A stretch of 64,000 bases of DNA from Isoetes taiwanensis. Its lineage: Eukaryota > Streptophyta > Lycopodiopsida > Isoetales > Isoetaceae. How positions within the stretch are numbered: position 1 is the first letter of the stretch; the number at the start of each line of letters is the position of its first letter. The stretch lies in contig JAJEKV010000332.1 in the NCBI GenBank assembly GCA_021234155.1, forward strand, positions 250,001 through 314,000, read 5' to 3'. Below the pieces are notes generated by a model. That model had not been told where the DNA came from. It was given only the letters and a program-made list of their open reading frames with translations, and did no database searches. Below, in pieces: positions 47,515 to 59,382 of this stretch. Made by a program: the position numbers and the translations under genes.

Positions 47515-47518
47515 AATT

Positions 47519-47800
47519 ATAGTGCTAACTTGGATAGATGTGTTGATTGACTTGTAACGGTGTGCTTTGACTTCTTGTCTTTATAATTTTCGTTAGCTGC
47601 AACATAATATACAAAAAACACACAATAAATAACACAAAAAACACGCAAAAATAGGAACTAAGCTATACACACAAACAATAATTTCTCAAATAGCATCAAA
47701 CGCTCGTTTAATCAATTTATTTAGATTATTATATATAGTACAAGAATGTTTGAATGTGAAATTATGCTCGTGTGTGAATACTCCACAGAATATGCACGCT
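47519..47800. other. Spacer between kinase and small ORF, copy A
   Basis: AT-rich, with CACACAATAAATAACACAAA words; homologous to 59130-59380 in copy B. May hold the kinase 3' end and the promoter of the small ORF. Confidence 0.4.
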
Positions 47801-48983
47801 AAGCGTGACTAGGACCAGCTTGGTCTACTGCGTCGTCGCCACCCTCGCCAAGTTGAAGAATCCAACTGATTCCAACCCGTGGCCTCGCACGCGGCATTGG
47901 AGAGCAACAATGAAACTGCCCGCATGGTGTCAAGTATTTGGGCCATATTAAATATTCGTGTTTTGTCTCTCATTGGCGACTCAACGCAATGTTTCAAGTA
48001 GTCGCGACATTCTCCGATGCTTGCCTTGCTGCTCCAAGCTTCCTATTGACTCGGTAGGAGTGCTTACTAGCAAAAATCAGCCAAGTAGTAGACAATGTAG
48101 GCTGCCCCATGCAAATCAAAGTCAATCCTTGCGGTGCACGTCTTGAGCCACTACCAAAAAAGATCATCGTGCATATATGGATGCTGGCCCTTTCCATCTC
48201 AATTCTTTTCTTACCCTCGCCATCCAAACCCTTGTAATGCCATCGTTTTACCTTTTTCTCGCCGATCAACCTAGATTCACCCCAATCACAAATGCCAATG
48301 TATACGAAACGAGGATCAATACATCCCTTCTCCTTTCCATAATCAAAATGGAGCAATATATTGCGGGATGCAAGTCCATATGCAAGTATCTTTCTTGATG
48401 GAGTTTTTCGAGCCACGCAAAATGACATTGCCAAGTTCCCAACCCTAGAGGCAACAAATAATTCTTTCTTTTTTTGCGGCTCCTCAAGCAACCTCAAGTC
48501 CGTCTCAACTCGGGGACAGCTCTAACTTCTTGAATGCAAGCTCTGCAAAAGCATTGCTTCCATGACTTGTAAAGAAGGTTGCCAGCGAACCTCCATTCAA
48601 AAAGGAAAATTAACCCTTGTCTTTCTAGGCGGTTATTGCTACCAATGCACGGCCCCAGTGCCTAACTTGCATTCCGAGACTCCCTCATGTTCTTCAACAT
48701 AGCTTGCACTAACTTATTGGGATCTGTACTTGGGTGAAAATTATCATGTTGGAGTTTTACACAATAAGGTTCATCCTTAATAAAACTAGACCCTAAAATA
48801 TTGCACTTATACACGGCGCCATATGAACCAGAACCAATTCGTTGTCTGTTTATTATCTGTGATGAATCTACTTTGGCAAACCAAGTTGTCTTGGCATCTG
48901 CTCTTCTACGAGCTTCCCACTCCCTATCTGTCTCACCAGGATGTTTGGCTTTTATGGTTTGCGCCAACACTTTCTTAACAAGA

Positions 48984-50214
48984 CTAGTAACAGTGCCCAG
49001 CGTTGCTGGGCTGTAAAGTTATCAACGAACAATGAGAAGAGAGGTCGTAATAACTGTGGTGTAAAACCGTTATGACATCTAATTACATATTCAAGAGGTA
49101 GTACATCGTTACTCATAAGTCATTTCAACATGAAACTTACACACTGAAGATGTAGTACACCGTTACCAGTCTAAGGGGGCTACAAATTATTGCAATCAAA
49201 GACAATGATTGATTAATGCCTATATAATATTGTATGAAACTTGACCTATGTAAAAACTGTATGAAGCTTGACCATATACATAGACCTCGCTTAGTTTGTG
49301 GAAAACTCAAAAACATTTATATTCCTCATGGACTTGCCTATATTATACCTATCGAAATAATTTTTTACCATCTTAAGTTCCAAATTTTCATTTGTATATA
49401 AACTTTTCTTATATGTTGAGTCAGAGCAGGTCTATTTGCCATGTATTATAAATATAGTGCTAATTAATGCCCTTGTAAACATGTATGAAACTTAACTAAA
49501 TATATGGACAACTTATTTATCCCTGCCTAATTTGTGCAAAGCTCAAAAACTTTCTTTTTCCTAAGGCTTGCCTATATTATAGCAATCCTTATAGTTTTTG
49601 ACCCCATCTTAAGTTCTAGATTGTTATTTGCATACAAACTTTTCTTATATGTTGTGGGGTCGAGCAGGTCCACATCAGCTAATTTATTATATATTGCACC
49701 AAACTCATAGCTTGACCTGCAAAACAATATTAACTTAACCAATATATGTTGTAGAAGCAGCAGACGAAATGCACAAACGATCTAGAAAGATTAATCACGG
49801 CATAAAAGATGAGCAAAGCTATGGCATCCTACAAACACAAAATGTTGTATCATAAATGACATGCATACAAAAAGAAAGCACAACTTTAAAGAAGCTTACA
49901 AAAAGCATTTCTAAAACCCATTCTATTTAACCCTATAAGAAACTTGAGTGACACAGAATTAGAAAGAGTAGCGGATTGGGAATGCCATTATTGCAAAAAG
50001 CCATCAGCATGAAAAGCCATCCATGTAACTTAAATCCTGTAAAAAAAAGGAGCAAAAGTGCTATTGTAGAAGAAAGTAACTCATTTTTTCATATCCTTGT
50101 TTTCATGTATCCTTTACATACATAATACATAAAACATTCCAGTGAAGAGAATACACAGAACTTAAGAAATTCGAAACTCCAAACTGTGCAAAAACATATG
50201 CTCTTCTAGATGCA
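48984..50214 (-). repeat. Helitron 3' tandem unit 1 (terminal)
   Basis: 1231 bp, from TGCATCTAGAAGAGC (minus strand, 50214) to hairpin GCCCAGCAACGCTGGGC and CTAG. Nearly identical to units 2 and 3. Confidence 0.9.
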
Positions 50215-51452
50215 CTAGTATGCCGATTCTTGGCGTTCTTTGGTCAAGTAAAAGTTATCAACGAACAATGAGAAGAGAGGTCGTAATAACTGTGGTGTAA
50301 AACCGTTATGACATCTAATTACATATTCAAGAGGTAGTACATCGTTACTCATAAGTCATTTCAACATGAAACTTTTACAATTTGAAGATGTAGTACATCG
50401 TTACCAGATCTAAAGGGGCTACAAATTATTGCAATCAAAGACAATGATTGATTAATGCCTATATAATATTGTATAAAACTTGACCTATGTAAAAACTGTA
50501 TGAAGCTTGACCATATACATAGACCTCGCTTAGTTTGTGGAAAACTCAAAAACATTTATATTCCTCATGGACTTGCCTATATTATACCTATCGAAATAAT
50601 TTTTTACCATCTTAAGTTCTAAATTTTCATTTGTATATAAACTTTTCTTATATGTTGAGTCAGAGCAGGTCTATTTGCCATGTATTATAAATATAGTGCT
50701 AATTAATGCCCTTGTAAACATGTATGAAACTTAACTAAATATATGGACAACTTATTTATCCCTGCCTAATTTGTGCAGAGCTCAAAAACTTTCTTTTTCC
50801 TAAGGCTTGCCTATATTATAGCAATCCTTATAGTTTTTGACCATCTTAAGTTCTAGATTGTTATTTTGCATACAAACTTTTCTTATATGTTGTGGAGTCG
50901 AGCAGGTCCACATCAGCTAATTTATTATATATTGCACCAAACTCATAGCTTGACCTGCAAAACAATATTAACTTAACCAATATATGTTGTAGAAGCAGCA
51001 GACGAAATGCACAAACGATCTAGAAAGATTAATCACGGCATAAAAGATGAGCAAAGCTATGGCATCCTACAAACACAAAATGTTGTATCATAAATGACAT
51101 GCATACAAAAAGAAAGCACAACTTTAAAGAAGCTTACAAAAAGCATTTCTAAAACCCATTCTATTTAACCCTATAAGAAACTTGAGTGACACAGAATTAG
51201 AAAGAGTAGCGGATTGGGAATGCCATTATTGCAAAAAGCCATCAACATGAAAAGCCATCCATGTAACTTAAATCCTGTAAAAAAAAAGAGCAAAAGTGCT
51301 ATTGTAGAAGAAAGTAACTCATTTTTTCATATCCTTGTTTTCATGTATCCTTTACATACATAATACATAAAACATTCCAGTGAAGAGAATACACAGAACT
51401 TAAGAAATTCGAAACTCCAAACTGTGCAAAAACATATGCTCTTCTAGATGCA
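50215..51452 (-). repeat. Helitron 3' tandem unit 2, replaced hairpin
   Basis: 1238 bp, same body as unit 1, but its last 40 bases differ: minus strand reads TTGACCAAAGAACGCC, AAGAATCGGCATACTAG in place of the GCCCAGC hairpin. It still ends CTAG before T. Confidence 0.9.
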
Positions 51453-52653
51453 CTAGTAACAGTGCCCAGCGTTGCTGGGCTGTAAAGTTATCAACGAACA
51501 ATGAGAAGAGAGGTCGTAATAACTGTGGTGTAAAACCGTTATGACATCTAATTACATATTCAAGAGGTAGTACATCGTTACTCATAAGTCATTTCAACAT
51601 GAAACTTACACACTGAAGATGTAGTACATCGTTACCAGTCTAAGGGGGCTACAAATTATTGCAATCAAAGACAATGATTGATTAATGCCTATATAATATT
51701 GTATAAAACTTGACCTATGTAAAAACTGTATGAAGCTTGACCATATACATAGACCTCGCTTAGTTTGTGGAAAACTCAAAAACATTTATATTCCTCATGG
51801 ACTTGCCTATATTATACCTATCGAAATAATTTTTTACCATCTTAAGTTCCAAATTTTCATTTGTATATAAACTTTTCTTAAATGTTGAGTCAGAGCAGGT
51901 CTATTTGCCATGTATTATAAATATAGTGCTAATTAATGCCCTTGTAAACATGTATGAAACTTAACTAAATATATGGACAACTTATTTATCCCTGCCTAAT
52001 TTGTGCAGAGCTCAAAAACTTTCTTTTTCCTAAGGCTTGCCTATATTATAGCAATCCTTATAGTTTTTGACCATCTTAAGTTCTAGATTGTTATTTGCAT
52101 ACAAACTTTTCTTATATGTTGTGGAGTCGAGCAGGTCCACATCAGCTAATTTATTATATATTGCACCAAACTCATAGCTTGACCTGCAAAACAATATTAA
52201 CTTAACCAATATGTTGTAGAAGCAGCAGACGAAATGCACAAACGATCTAGAAAAAATCACAGCATAAAAGATGAGCAAAGCTATGGCATCCTGCAAACAC
52301 AAATTTTGTATCATAGCACAACTTTAAAGAAGCTTACAAAAAGCATTTCTAAAACCCATTCTATTTCATCCTATAAGAAACTTGAGTGACACAGAATTAA
52401 AAAGAGTAGCAGATTGGGAATGCCATTATTGCGAAAAGCCATCATCACGAAAAGCCATCCATGTAACTTAAATCCTGTAAAAAAAAAAGAGCAAAAGTGC
52501 TATTGTAGAAGAAAGTAACTCATTTTTTCATATCCTTGTTTTCATGTATCCTTTACATACATAATACATAAAACATTCCAGTGAAGAGAATACACAGAAC
52601 TTAAGAAATTCGAAACTCCAAACTGTGCAAAAACATATGCTCTTCTAGATGCA
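51453..52653 (-). repeat. Helitron 3' tandem unit 3 (innermost)
   Basis: 1201 bp, ends with the same GCCCAGCAACGCTGGGC hairpin and CTAG as unit 1. It has small internal deletions relative to the others, near 52250-52320. Confidence 0.9.
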
Positions 52654-53376
52654 TATTATAATGCATAGTGGAGCAGCTTATGCCAAGTGGAAGAAACTTC
52701 TAGCAGTTCCCATGTGTCTTTGCTTGCACCTCCTATCTCAGTTTCAACATTCTTCCCCTCCAACTTATTCTAGTCTAGATTTTCTTGATCTACATTATTT
52801 AGAAATCGCTTCCAATGGCAATCAGAATCCACTTTTATTTATGCAATAGGAATAAGAGTGGAATTTTTATCACAACTCTCTCTCAATATTCTGGCCTGCA
52901 AGACAAAAAAACGTTTGCTGCGTTCAAATGCTGGTTCTGATGTGGACTAATGATTCAAGAGATGCAACCACATAGTCCAATATATTTGCTTCCATACTGC
53001 AGGACAACTCCACACATCTGAATCCACGTCAAAATTACATGAACTATGTCTGTGCCAAATCCAGCCAATGCATATTTCCTTGGTTTGATCCTCTCTCGAA
53101 GCTGCACTGCAAATAGAAGAGAATCTTGGTGATTGTATCTACAGGATACTTCGTCACATCTATCATAAACCTAATCTTTCCTCCAAGGTTATCTATTCTT
53201 CTGCCTCGGAATACACGTTTGCACCCGGATTATGGAATATACATCTTTTTGTGAAAGCTCTAAACTCAGTAGTATAATTCAACCTACCTTCCAACGTTGC
53301 CGTACTACAGATAGATGTCACAGTTAATGTGCAACAGTTTCAGAGTTTGGATCAATGCCAATTCTGGATAAAAATT
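52654..53376. other. Helitron interior, no recognised gene
   Basis: Probably continues the captured minus-strand gene piece as intron or 3' sequence. A 66-codon plus-strand frame at 52649-52849 has no known motif. Confidence 0.3.
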
Positions 53377-54132
53377 CTACACTCGTTCTTTTAAGAATTC
53401 CTGTGAAAAAACTTGGGCTTGGATTCTCTGTAGTTGCTCATGTGTATTTCCTGTTCTTCCAAAAACGTATTTATGTGCAGAAGAAAAGAAAACACCACAA
53501 AAATTGAACAACATTCTGTATTCAGATTCTTCCAAACGTATATCTGGAAAGGAATTCAGATAGAAGATGAAAGCTGAGAAACGTACAATCTTTGCGCATG
53601 ATAGAGTATAGATAATGATTTTTAGCTCAACTCCAGTTAGAGCAAGCTCAAGCAACCTCGAAACCCTCTACTTCAGTGCATATATGCTACGCCAATGTTG
53701 CAACACTCTCATGCCATTTTTGAATTCGATTATCAGCAATGCAACATGGGCTTGGCTCACTGGGTACGCCGTAGGAATGCAAAGTGGAGTTGTGGAGCAA
53801 AGGAAAGAAGTCGTAGGGCCAGACCACATCTGGCTACTGCCATAGCTGAAAGCTTCAGCTTCTATGGCACTGAGGTAAAATAGATGACTAAAAGCAAGTT
53901 CATCTTCAGTCATCTCGAAAGAACGTTTTTTGCCTCCGCACCATTTGAGCTAAGAAAACCAAACATGAGTTAGAATGCAGATTCTTGGCCCTCCGAAAGA
54001 TCTCCTACCTGCCATAGCAGCTCCCTAAGCCGAGCGAAAATTCTATGCTCGGTTTTACCAGACTGCAGGGAATCAAACCATGCATGCACTCTTGCCAAAG
54101 CTGCTATAGCTGCAGGCATCGACCATTGATCC
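53377..54132 (-). pseudogene. Captured gene fragment in Helitron, two exons
   Basis: On the minus strand, an exon at 54132-54009 follows a CTTTTTAG acceptor and is open (DQWSMPAAIAALARVHAWF and on, ending RLRELLWQ). A 59-nt intron (GTAGGAG donor, CTAAC branch-like word, TTTTCTTAG acceptor) leads in phase 0 to an exon at 53949, beginning LKWCGGKKRSFEMTEDELAF. The frame runs on with one TAG at 53668-53670 down to 53377, about 190 codons in total. The conserved phase across a normal-looking intron indicates captured host coding DNA. Family not recognised; the stop makes it a pseudogene unless TAG is an exon edge. Confidence 0.6.
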
Positions 54133-55539
54133 CTAAAAAGCTAGAGCGAAAAGAAAAAACCACAGGCTATCTCGCCCGTCGAACTAAATTAAAGATCAAA
54201 TCTGAGCCGTCAAAATTTTAGGGCGTGATTCAAGACACACCGGATAACATTATAATATAGGATGAGGGGGTTGATGGGCTTCTTTCTTTAATTTTCTATT
54301 GGTCCACGCCACATTCCATGTGCTGGCTTTTTCTTTTAGCTCTACCCTCAAGCGAGGACTACTCAAATTTGAAACTTCTGTGATCATATTCCCGGTAGTG
54401 CAGCTAATATTACCCACTATCCATGTATACCTCTCTTGCTCACACTTTTCGGGCCCTAGATCCATCATTCGAAGTTTAAAAGCCCTCTCGGCATCTTTTA
54501 CCAAGTCTGCATGGTAGTCTAGCCATCCTTCCTCCTTTGTTGGTAATCAATTCCAAATCTTTGAAGCATTGCCACGACCCGATTACACAACCAGTTCATA
54601 AATTCTGGTCTCAAAGTAGACCATGCTTGTTGTGGTCTACTTCTTTTCTCTGTGACAATGCTGCGAGGATGACTCGGGTTGCAACTCGTAGCCTCTGTTT
54701 GGGGACGCCAATGCCTCTCTCTTGGTTCTTGGCTCTATTTGAGATGTTAATGCCACATTTGGTTGGGGGTTAACCGCTCTCTTTTGAAGTCATCTTTGCT
54801 TGTCTTAAGGGATTATCTAGCTAGCTAGCAAAAATGCGACTCCACGACAATGCGCCAAATGACAAGCGACAACACCTACAAGTCAAGCAAAGACAAAACT
54901 TTCAATTTAGTGCTTAACACATGACGATAAATCAATTTCTTTAACCCGACATGGCAGCTAATCACCGCTACTACACTAAGACACTAACATTTTATCCTAT
55001 CCTTTGGTAAATTTTAATTGGTTCATATTGTGCAAGGCCAAGGATGGGATAAACACATGAAAGGACCAAAACACGATTTATGATCTATAGCGGACAACGC
55101 CAAAATGCGAGGCTAGCGGTTTAAAATGCATTGCACTTATCCCACCCAAGTCACGCTTTTTCAAAAGACGAGACCAATCGAATGCCTACTAAAACAAACG
55201 CCAGTTCCTCTATTCGTGTCGGACTTTCATCAACAACACTATCATCAGGAACTAGAGAATGTATTAGTAAAACATTCTACTAACCCTTAATAAGAATACA
55301 ACACACCTTTCAACACCGAGCGTGACCAAGGCCAGCGGTCGGTGAGGGTTATACTTCTTAAAAAGGGTGACCCTAGTTGCCCTCAAACTTGACATCACCA
55401 CCCACCCTCGGCATGGCGCAAATAAATCTTGACAATACCAGGCAAGGGGCATGCCTTCGCCCTTGGCAACACGAAACCCTAAGGACACTAAATCTAATTT
55501 GTACTAAGGTTGTCCTTTCAAAGGGAAGGCAACAAAATT

Positions 55540-56620
55540 TAATATCTTTTTGTTTCTTTTTTTTTTTATCTTGAATTATTATTTTTCTTGAATTTTTTTT
55601 TTTTTTTTTCGTTTTTCTAAAATAGGCTGGCTCGACGAGAACAAGGCACTCACCATCGTCCCGCCCCTTACCGCGAGGGGGCAAGAAAAGGGCCTAATCA
55701 TGACCTTGCCTAGCCTAGACTATAAAAAAACAACAAAAATTGTCTAAAACTAACAAAACAAAAAAAAAGAAGGTTTTGGGAGGCAAGTTGGAAGGTTTGG
55801 CGGAAGAATACCTTCTTTCTTGGTACAAAAAGCGAATCCAGCGCCCGATATATATAAAAATTTATCGATCGCAAAAACTTCATTGAAAGCCGACGCAGAA
55901 AAAATATTTCGCACTGTGAAACATAGTAAATCGCATATCGCGAACATCGCGCCCGCTTTTACAGACTGTGAAATGAACTTCGATAAGCGTCTGTGAAAAA
56001 ATTCGGCGTATCACGAAAACTTCAGATTCACAGCGTATCGCGAAAACATTTTCAGCGATATGCGAAGGTGAAGTTGCTTCTCAAAATTCAAATCGAGTTT
56101 CGGCAGTATCGCGAAACCTTCACATTCGCGATATCTGTGAAATATTTTCGCATATGCAAAACTTAGTATTTCGCGTACGCAAAACCGGAGTGGTGTTCAC
56201 GCACGCTATTTATCGCCTTTCGCGTACGCGAAACTGAAGTTTTCGCGTACGCGAAATTTTTTTTTATATATGCGGTGCTGTTTTTTAGTTTTTGCACCAC
56301 AAAGAAGGTATCTTCTATGCCATACCTCCCAACCTGTCCCCCAAAAACCAATTTTTTTTTTTTGTTTTTCTTAGTTTTTAGCCTTTTTAGTTTGTTTTTT
56401 TTATAGTTAGGTCAGGTAAGGTCCTCAGTTAGGCCCTCGCGTGTTGCCACCCTGTGTAAGGGGCGTGACGATGGTGAGCGCCTTGTTCTGTGGGCTGAGC
56501 TTGACCTATTTTAGAAAAAAAAAAAAAAAAAAAAAAAAGAAGGAGACAAACAAGAAATTAAGACAAAAAAAAAAAGAAAAGAAAAAAAGATATAAAAAAA
56601 AAATTTCACAAAAGAAAGAA
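55540..56620. repeat. Palindrome centre with CGCGTACGCG motifs
   Basis: AAGGTTTTGGGAGGCAAGTT and ATACCTTCTTTCTTGG (55770-55830) are mirrored by AGAAGGTATCTTCT and CCTCCCAACCTGTCCCCC (56302-56345). Inside lie repeated words TATCGCGAAAAC, CGCGTACGCGAAA and TTTCGCGTACGC, with several self-complementary TTTCGCGTACGCGAAA-type sites at about 56168-56260. T-runs and A-runs at 55557-55606 and 56513-56600 are mirrored too. The symmetry axis is near 56030. No coding. Confidence 0.75.
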
Positions 56621-56624
56621 ATTT

Positions 56625-57380
56625 TTGGTGCCCTCCCTTTTGAAAGGACAACTGTAGTGCCTATTAGGTGTAGTGGCCTCGGGTTTCGTGTTGCCAAGAG
56701 TGTAGGCAGTGTCCCTTGCCTGGTATTGCCGCATTTATTTGCGCCATGCCGAGGGTGGGTGGCATTGCTGAAGTTTAAGGCAACTAGGGTCTTTCCTTCT
56801 TTGAGAAGTATAGCGCTCGCCTGATGCCGCTGTTGCCTTGGCCATGCGGTGTCGAAAGGTGTGCATTGTACTCTTATTGAGGGTTACGAGAATGTTTTAT
56901 TAATTCATACCCTAGTTCCTGATGGTGTTGTTGATGAAAGTCCGACACCAATATAGGGATTGTCGTATGTTTTAGTAAGCATTCGATTGGTCTCGTCTTT
57001 TGAAAAAGCGCGACCTGGTCAAGTGCAATGCATTTTAAACTTGCTAGCCTTCAAGTGGGAGCATTTTGGCAGTAGCTGGGCTATAGATCATAAATGGTGT
57101 TTTGGTCATTTCATCTGTTTCCCCAACCTTTGCCTTGCACATACGTATATATCAACCAATTAAAATTTATTAGTAATAGTAGGGTAAAATGTTAGGGTCT
57201 TAGCGTAGTGGCTTAAAATTAACGTTTTGTTCTGGTTAAAGTGAGCTGATTTACACTCTTGCTAAGCACTAAATTGAAGGCTTTATCTTTGCTTGACTTG
57301 TAGGTGTTGCTGTTGTCATTTGCTTATTGTCATGGAGTCGCATTTTGCTAGCTAGCTAGACAATCCCTTAAACAAGCAGT
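56625..57380 (+). other. 5' region of kinase copy B
   Basis: Noncoding, homologous in inverse to about 54800-55540. It contains AAAATGTTAGGGTCTTAGCG and a GACTTGTAGGTGTTGCTGTT block just before the first ATG. Likely leader and promoter; no clear TATA box chosen. Confidence 0.4.
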
Positions 57381-59127
57381 ATGACTTCAGAAGAGAAAGC
57401 AGAAGTTAACTCGCAACCAGCTGTGGCATTAGTATCTCAGACAGAGCCGCAACTAGTAGAGGCATTGGTGCCTCAAACAGAGGCTACAGAGCTGCAACCT
57501 GAGTCATCTTCTGCAGCACTGCTGCGTAGAAAAAGAAGTAGACCACAACAAGCATGGTCTACTTCGAGACCAGAATTCATGAACTGGTTGTGTAATCGGC
57601 TGTGCAATGCCTCAGCTCAGGATTTGGAATTGATTACCAACAGCGAGGAAGGATGGCTGGACTATCATGCAGGGCTTGTAAAAGATGTCGAGAGGGCTTT
57701 TAAGCCTCGAATGATAGCTCTAGAGCCTGAAAAGAGTGAGCAAGAGAGGTACACATGGATAGTGGGTAATATTAGCCGCACTACCGGGAATATGATCATG
57801 GAAGTTGCAAACTTGAACAGTCATCGCATCGCTTGAGGCTAGAGCTGAAAGAAAAAGCCATCACGTGGAATGCGGCGTGGAGCAATAGAAAGTTGAAGAA
57901 AGAAGCCCATCAACCCCCTCATCTTGTTAAGAAAGTGTTGGCGCAAACAATAAGAGCCAAACGTCCTGGTGAGACAGATAGGAAGTGGGAAGCCCGTAGA
58001 AGAGCAGATGCTAAGACAACTTGGTTTGCCAAAGTAGATTCTTCACAGATAATAAACAGACAACGAATTGGTTCTGGTTCATATGGAATGGCACAGTGCA
58101 TAAGTGCAATGTTTTAGGGTCTAGTTTTATTAAGGATGAACCATATTATATAAAATTTCAAAATAATAATTTTCAGCCAGGTACAAATCCCAATAAGTTA
58201 GTCGAAGCTATGTTGAAGAACATGAGGGAGTCTGGAATGCAAGTTAGGCATGGGTGTATAATACGCTGCATTGGTAGCACAACCGGCCTAGAAAGACAAG
58301 GGTTAATTTTCCCTTTTTGGAATGGAAGTTCGTTGGCAACCTTCTTTACAAGTCATGGGTGCAATGCTTTTGCAGAGCTTGCGTTTAAGAAGTTAGGAGC
58401 TGTCCCCAGAGTTGAGACAGACTTGATGCACCTTGAGGAGCGCAAAAAGAAAGAATTGTTTGTTGTCTCTAGGGTTGGGAACTTGGCAATGCCATTCTGC
58501 AGCGGCCTACGAAAACTTCATCAAGAAAGATATTTGCATATGGACTTGCATCCGGGCAATATATTGCTCCATTTTGAGTATGGAAAAGAAAAGGGATGCA
58601 TAGATCCTCAGGCTGTATATATTGGCATCTGTGATTGGGGTAAATCCGGGTTGATAGGCGAGACAGTGGAGGTAAGGCAATGGCATTACAAGGGTTTGGA
58701 TGGCGAGGGTAAGAAAAGAATTGAGATGGAAAGGGCCAGGCATCCGTATATGCACAATGATCTTTATTTTGGTAGTGGCTCAAAGACAATGGCTGCAAAG
58801 GTTGACTTTGACTTGCACAGGGCAGCGTACATTGTCTATTACTTGGCTGATTTTGCGAGTAAGCACTCCTACATGGAGTCAATAGGAAGCCTGGAGCAGC
58901 AAGGCAAGCATTGGAGAATGTGCGACTATTTGTAGCATTGTGTTGAGTCACCAATGAGAGACAAAACACGAAAATTTGATCTGGCCCAGCTACTTGACAC
59001 CATGCGGAGCAGTTTTCATTGCTCTCCAATTCCCTGCACGGGGCCACAATTGGAATCAGATTGGATTCTTCAACTTGGCCACGATGGGGATGACACAGTA
59101 GACCAAGCTGGTCCTAGTCACGTTTAG
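57381..59127 (+). pseudogene. Protein-kinase-like gene, copy B
   Basis: A 152-codon N-terminal part (57381-57836; Gln/Glu-rich, then a basic LLRRKRSRPQ patch and a helical PEFMNWLCNRLC region). A frameshift near 57825 leads to the frame with LELKEKAITW and the glycine loop RIGSGSYG at 58063-58086; a second frameshift inside that loop leads to 58090-58935. Visible kinase features: KCNVLGSSFIKDEPYYIKF (Lys of subdomain II), YLHMDLHPGNILL (58531-58569, catalytic Asp and Asn present) and ICDWG (58627-58641, DFG-like with Trp). A TAG at 58933 replaces a Lys codon in copy A; homology continues to QAGPSHV at 59127. Kinase fold is secure; substrate and family unknown. Two to three lesions make it inactive as read. 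Confidence 0.85.
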
Positions 59128-59382
59128 CGTGCATATTCTGTTATTCAAAGGACCCTAAATTCACATTCTTACATTCTTGTACTATATAATATTCAAAAAA
59201 AATTCATTAAACGCTTGTTTGATGCTATTTGAGAAATTATTATCCATGTGTATAGCTATTCTTCTCGTGTGTTTTTTGTGTTATTTATTGTGTGCTTTTT
59301 TATATGTTGCAGCTAACGAAAATTATAAAGACAAGAAGTCAAAGCACACCCATACAAGTCAGTCAGTCAGCACTATAATTAT

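Larger units (their letters stand above)
48984..54262 (-). mobile_element. Helitron, 5.28 kb, inserted in kinase copy A
   Basis: On the minus strand the element begins TCCTATATTATAATGTTAT at 54262, preceded by A, and ends with hairpin GCCCAGCAACGCTGGGC, ACTGTTA and CTAG at 48984, followed by T. The flanks join to CCCCTCA/TCTTGTTAAG, and exactly this uninterrupted word lies in copy B at 57917-57932. This is a natural empty site and proves an A/T insertion without target duplication. The interior carries a spliced-looking captured gene piece near its 5' end and three tandem copies of its 3' part. No RepHel gene, hence non-autonomous. Confidence 0.93.
47806..54790 (-). pseudogene. Protein-kinase-like gene, copy A, split by a Helitron
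   Basis: Two pieces on the minus strand: N-terminal region at about 54790-54263 and kinase domain at 48983-47806, separated by the Helitron 54262-48984. The domain shows a textbook glycine loop, RIGSGSYGAVYKC (about 48840), and the VAIK-type Lys in PYCVKLQ (about 48755). Frames break between 48660 and 48500. The catalytic loop YLHMDLHPAIYC near 48350 has lost the GN of HPGN, and an ICDWGES-type DFG equivalent follows near 48280. The C-terminal frame includes LKHCVESPMRDKTR near 47990, where copy B has a stop. Dead as read. Confidence 0.82.
41945..56030 (-). mobile_element. Left arm of giant palindrome: kinase/RING/BED-hAT element, copy A
   Basis: This arm aligns in inverse orientation with 56030-61765. 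From left to right it contains a BED-hAT transposase (plus), three foldbacks, a RING-like ORF (minus), a small basic ORF (minus) and a kinase-like gene (minus), then a noncoding region reaching the palindrome centre. It is longer than the right arm mainly because of a Helitron at 48984-54262 and about 3.3 kb that the right arm has lost. The outer homology edge is near the CAGCC at about 41956. I could not identify target duplications or classical short TIRs, so it is open whether this is one transposon unit or a duplicated cluster. Confidence 0.65.

Noticed and set aside
58469-59047. 192-codon minus-strand ORF opposite the kinase gene
   Set aside because: Antisense shadow of the kinase domain; no motif of its own.
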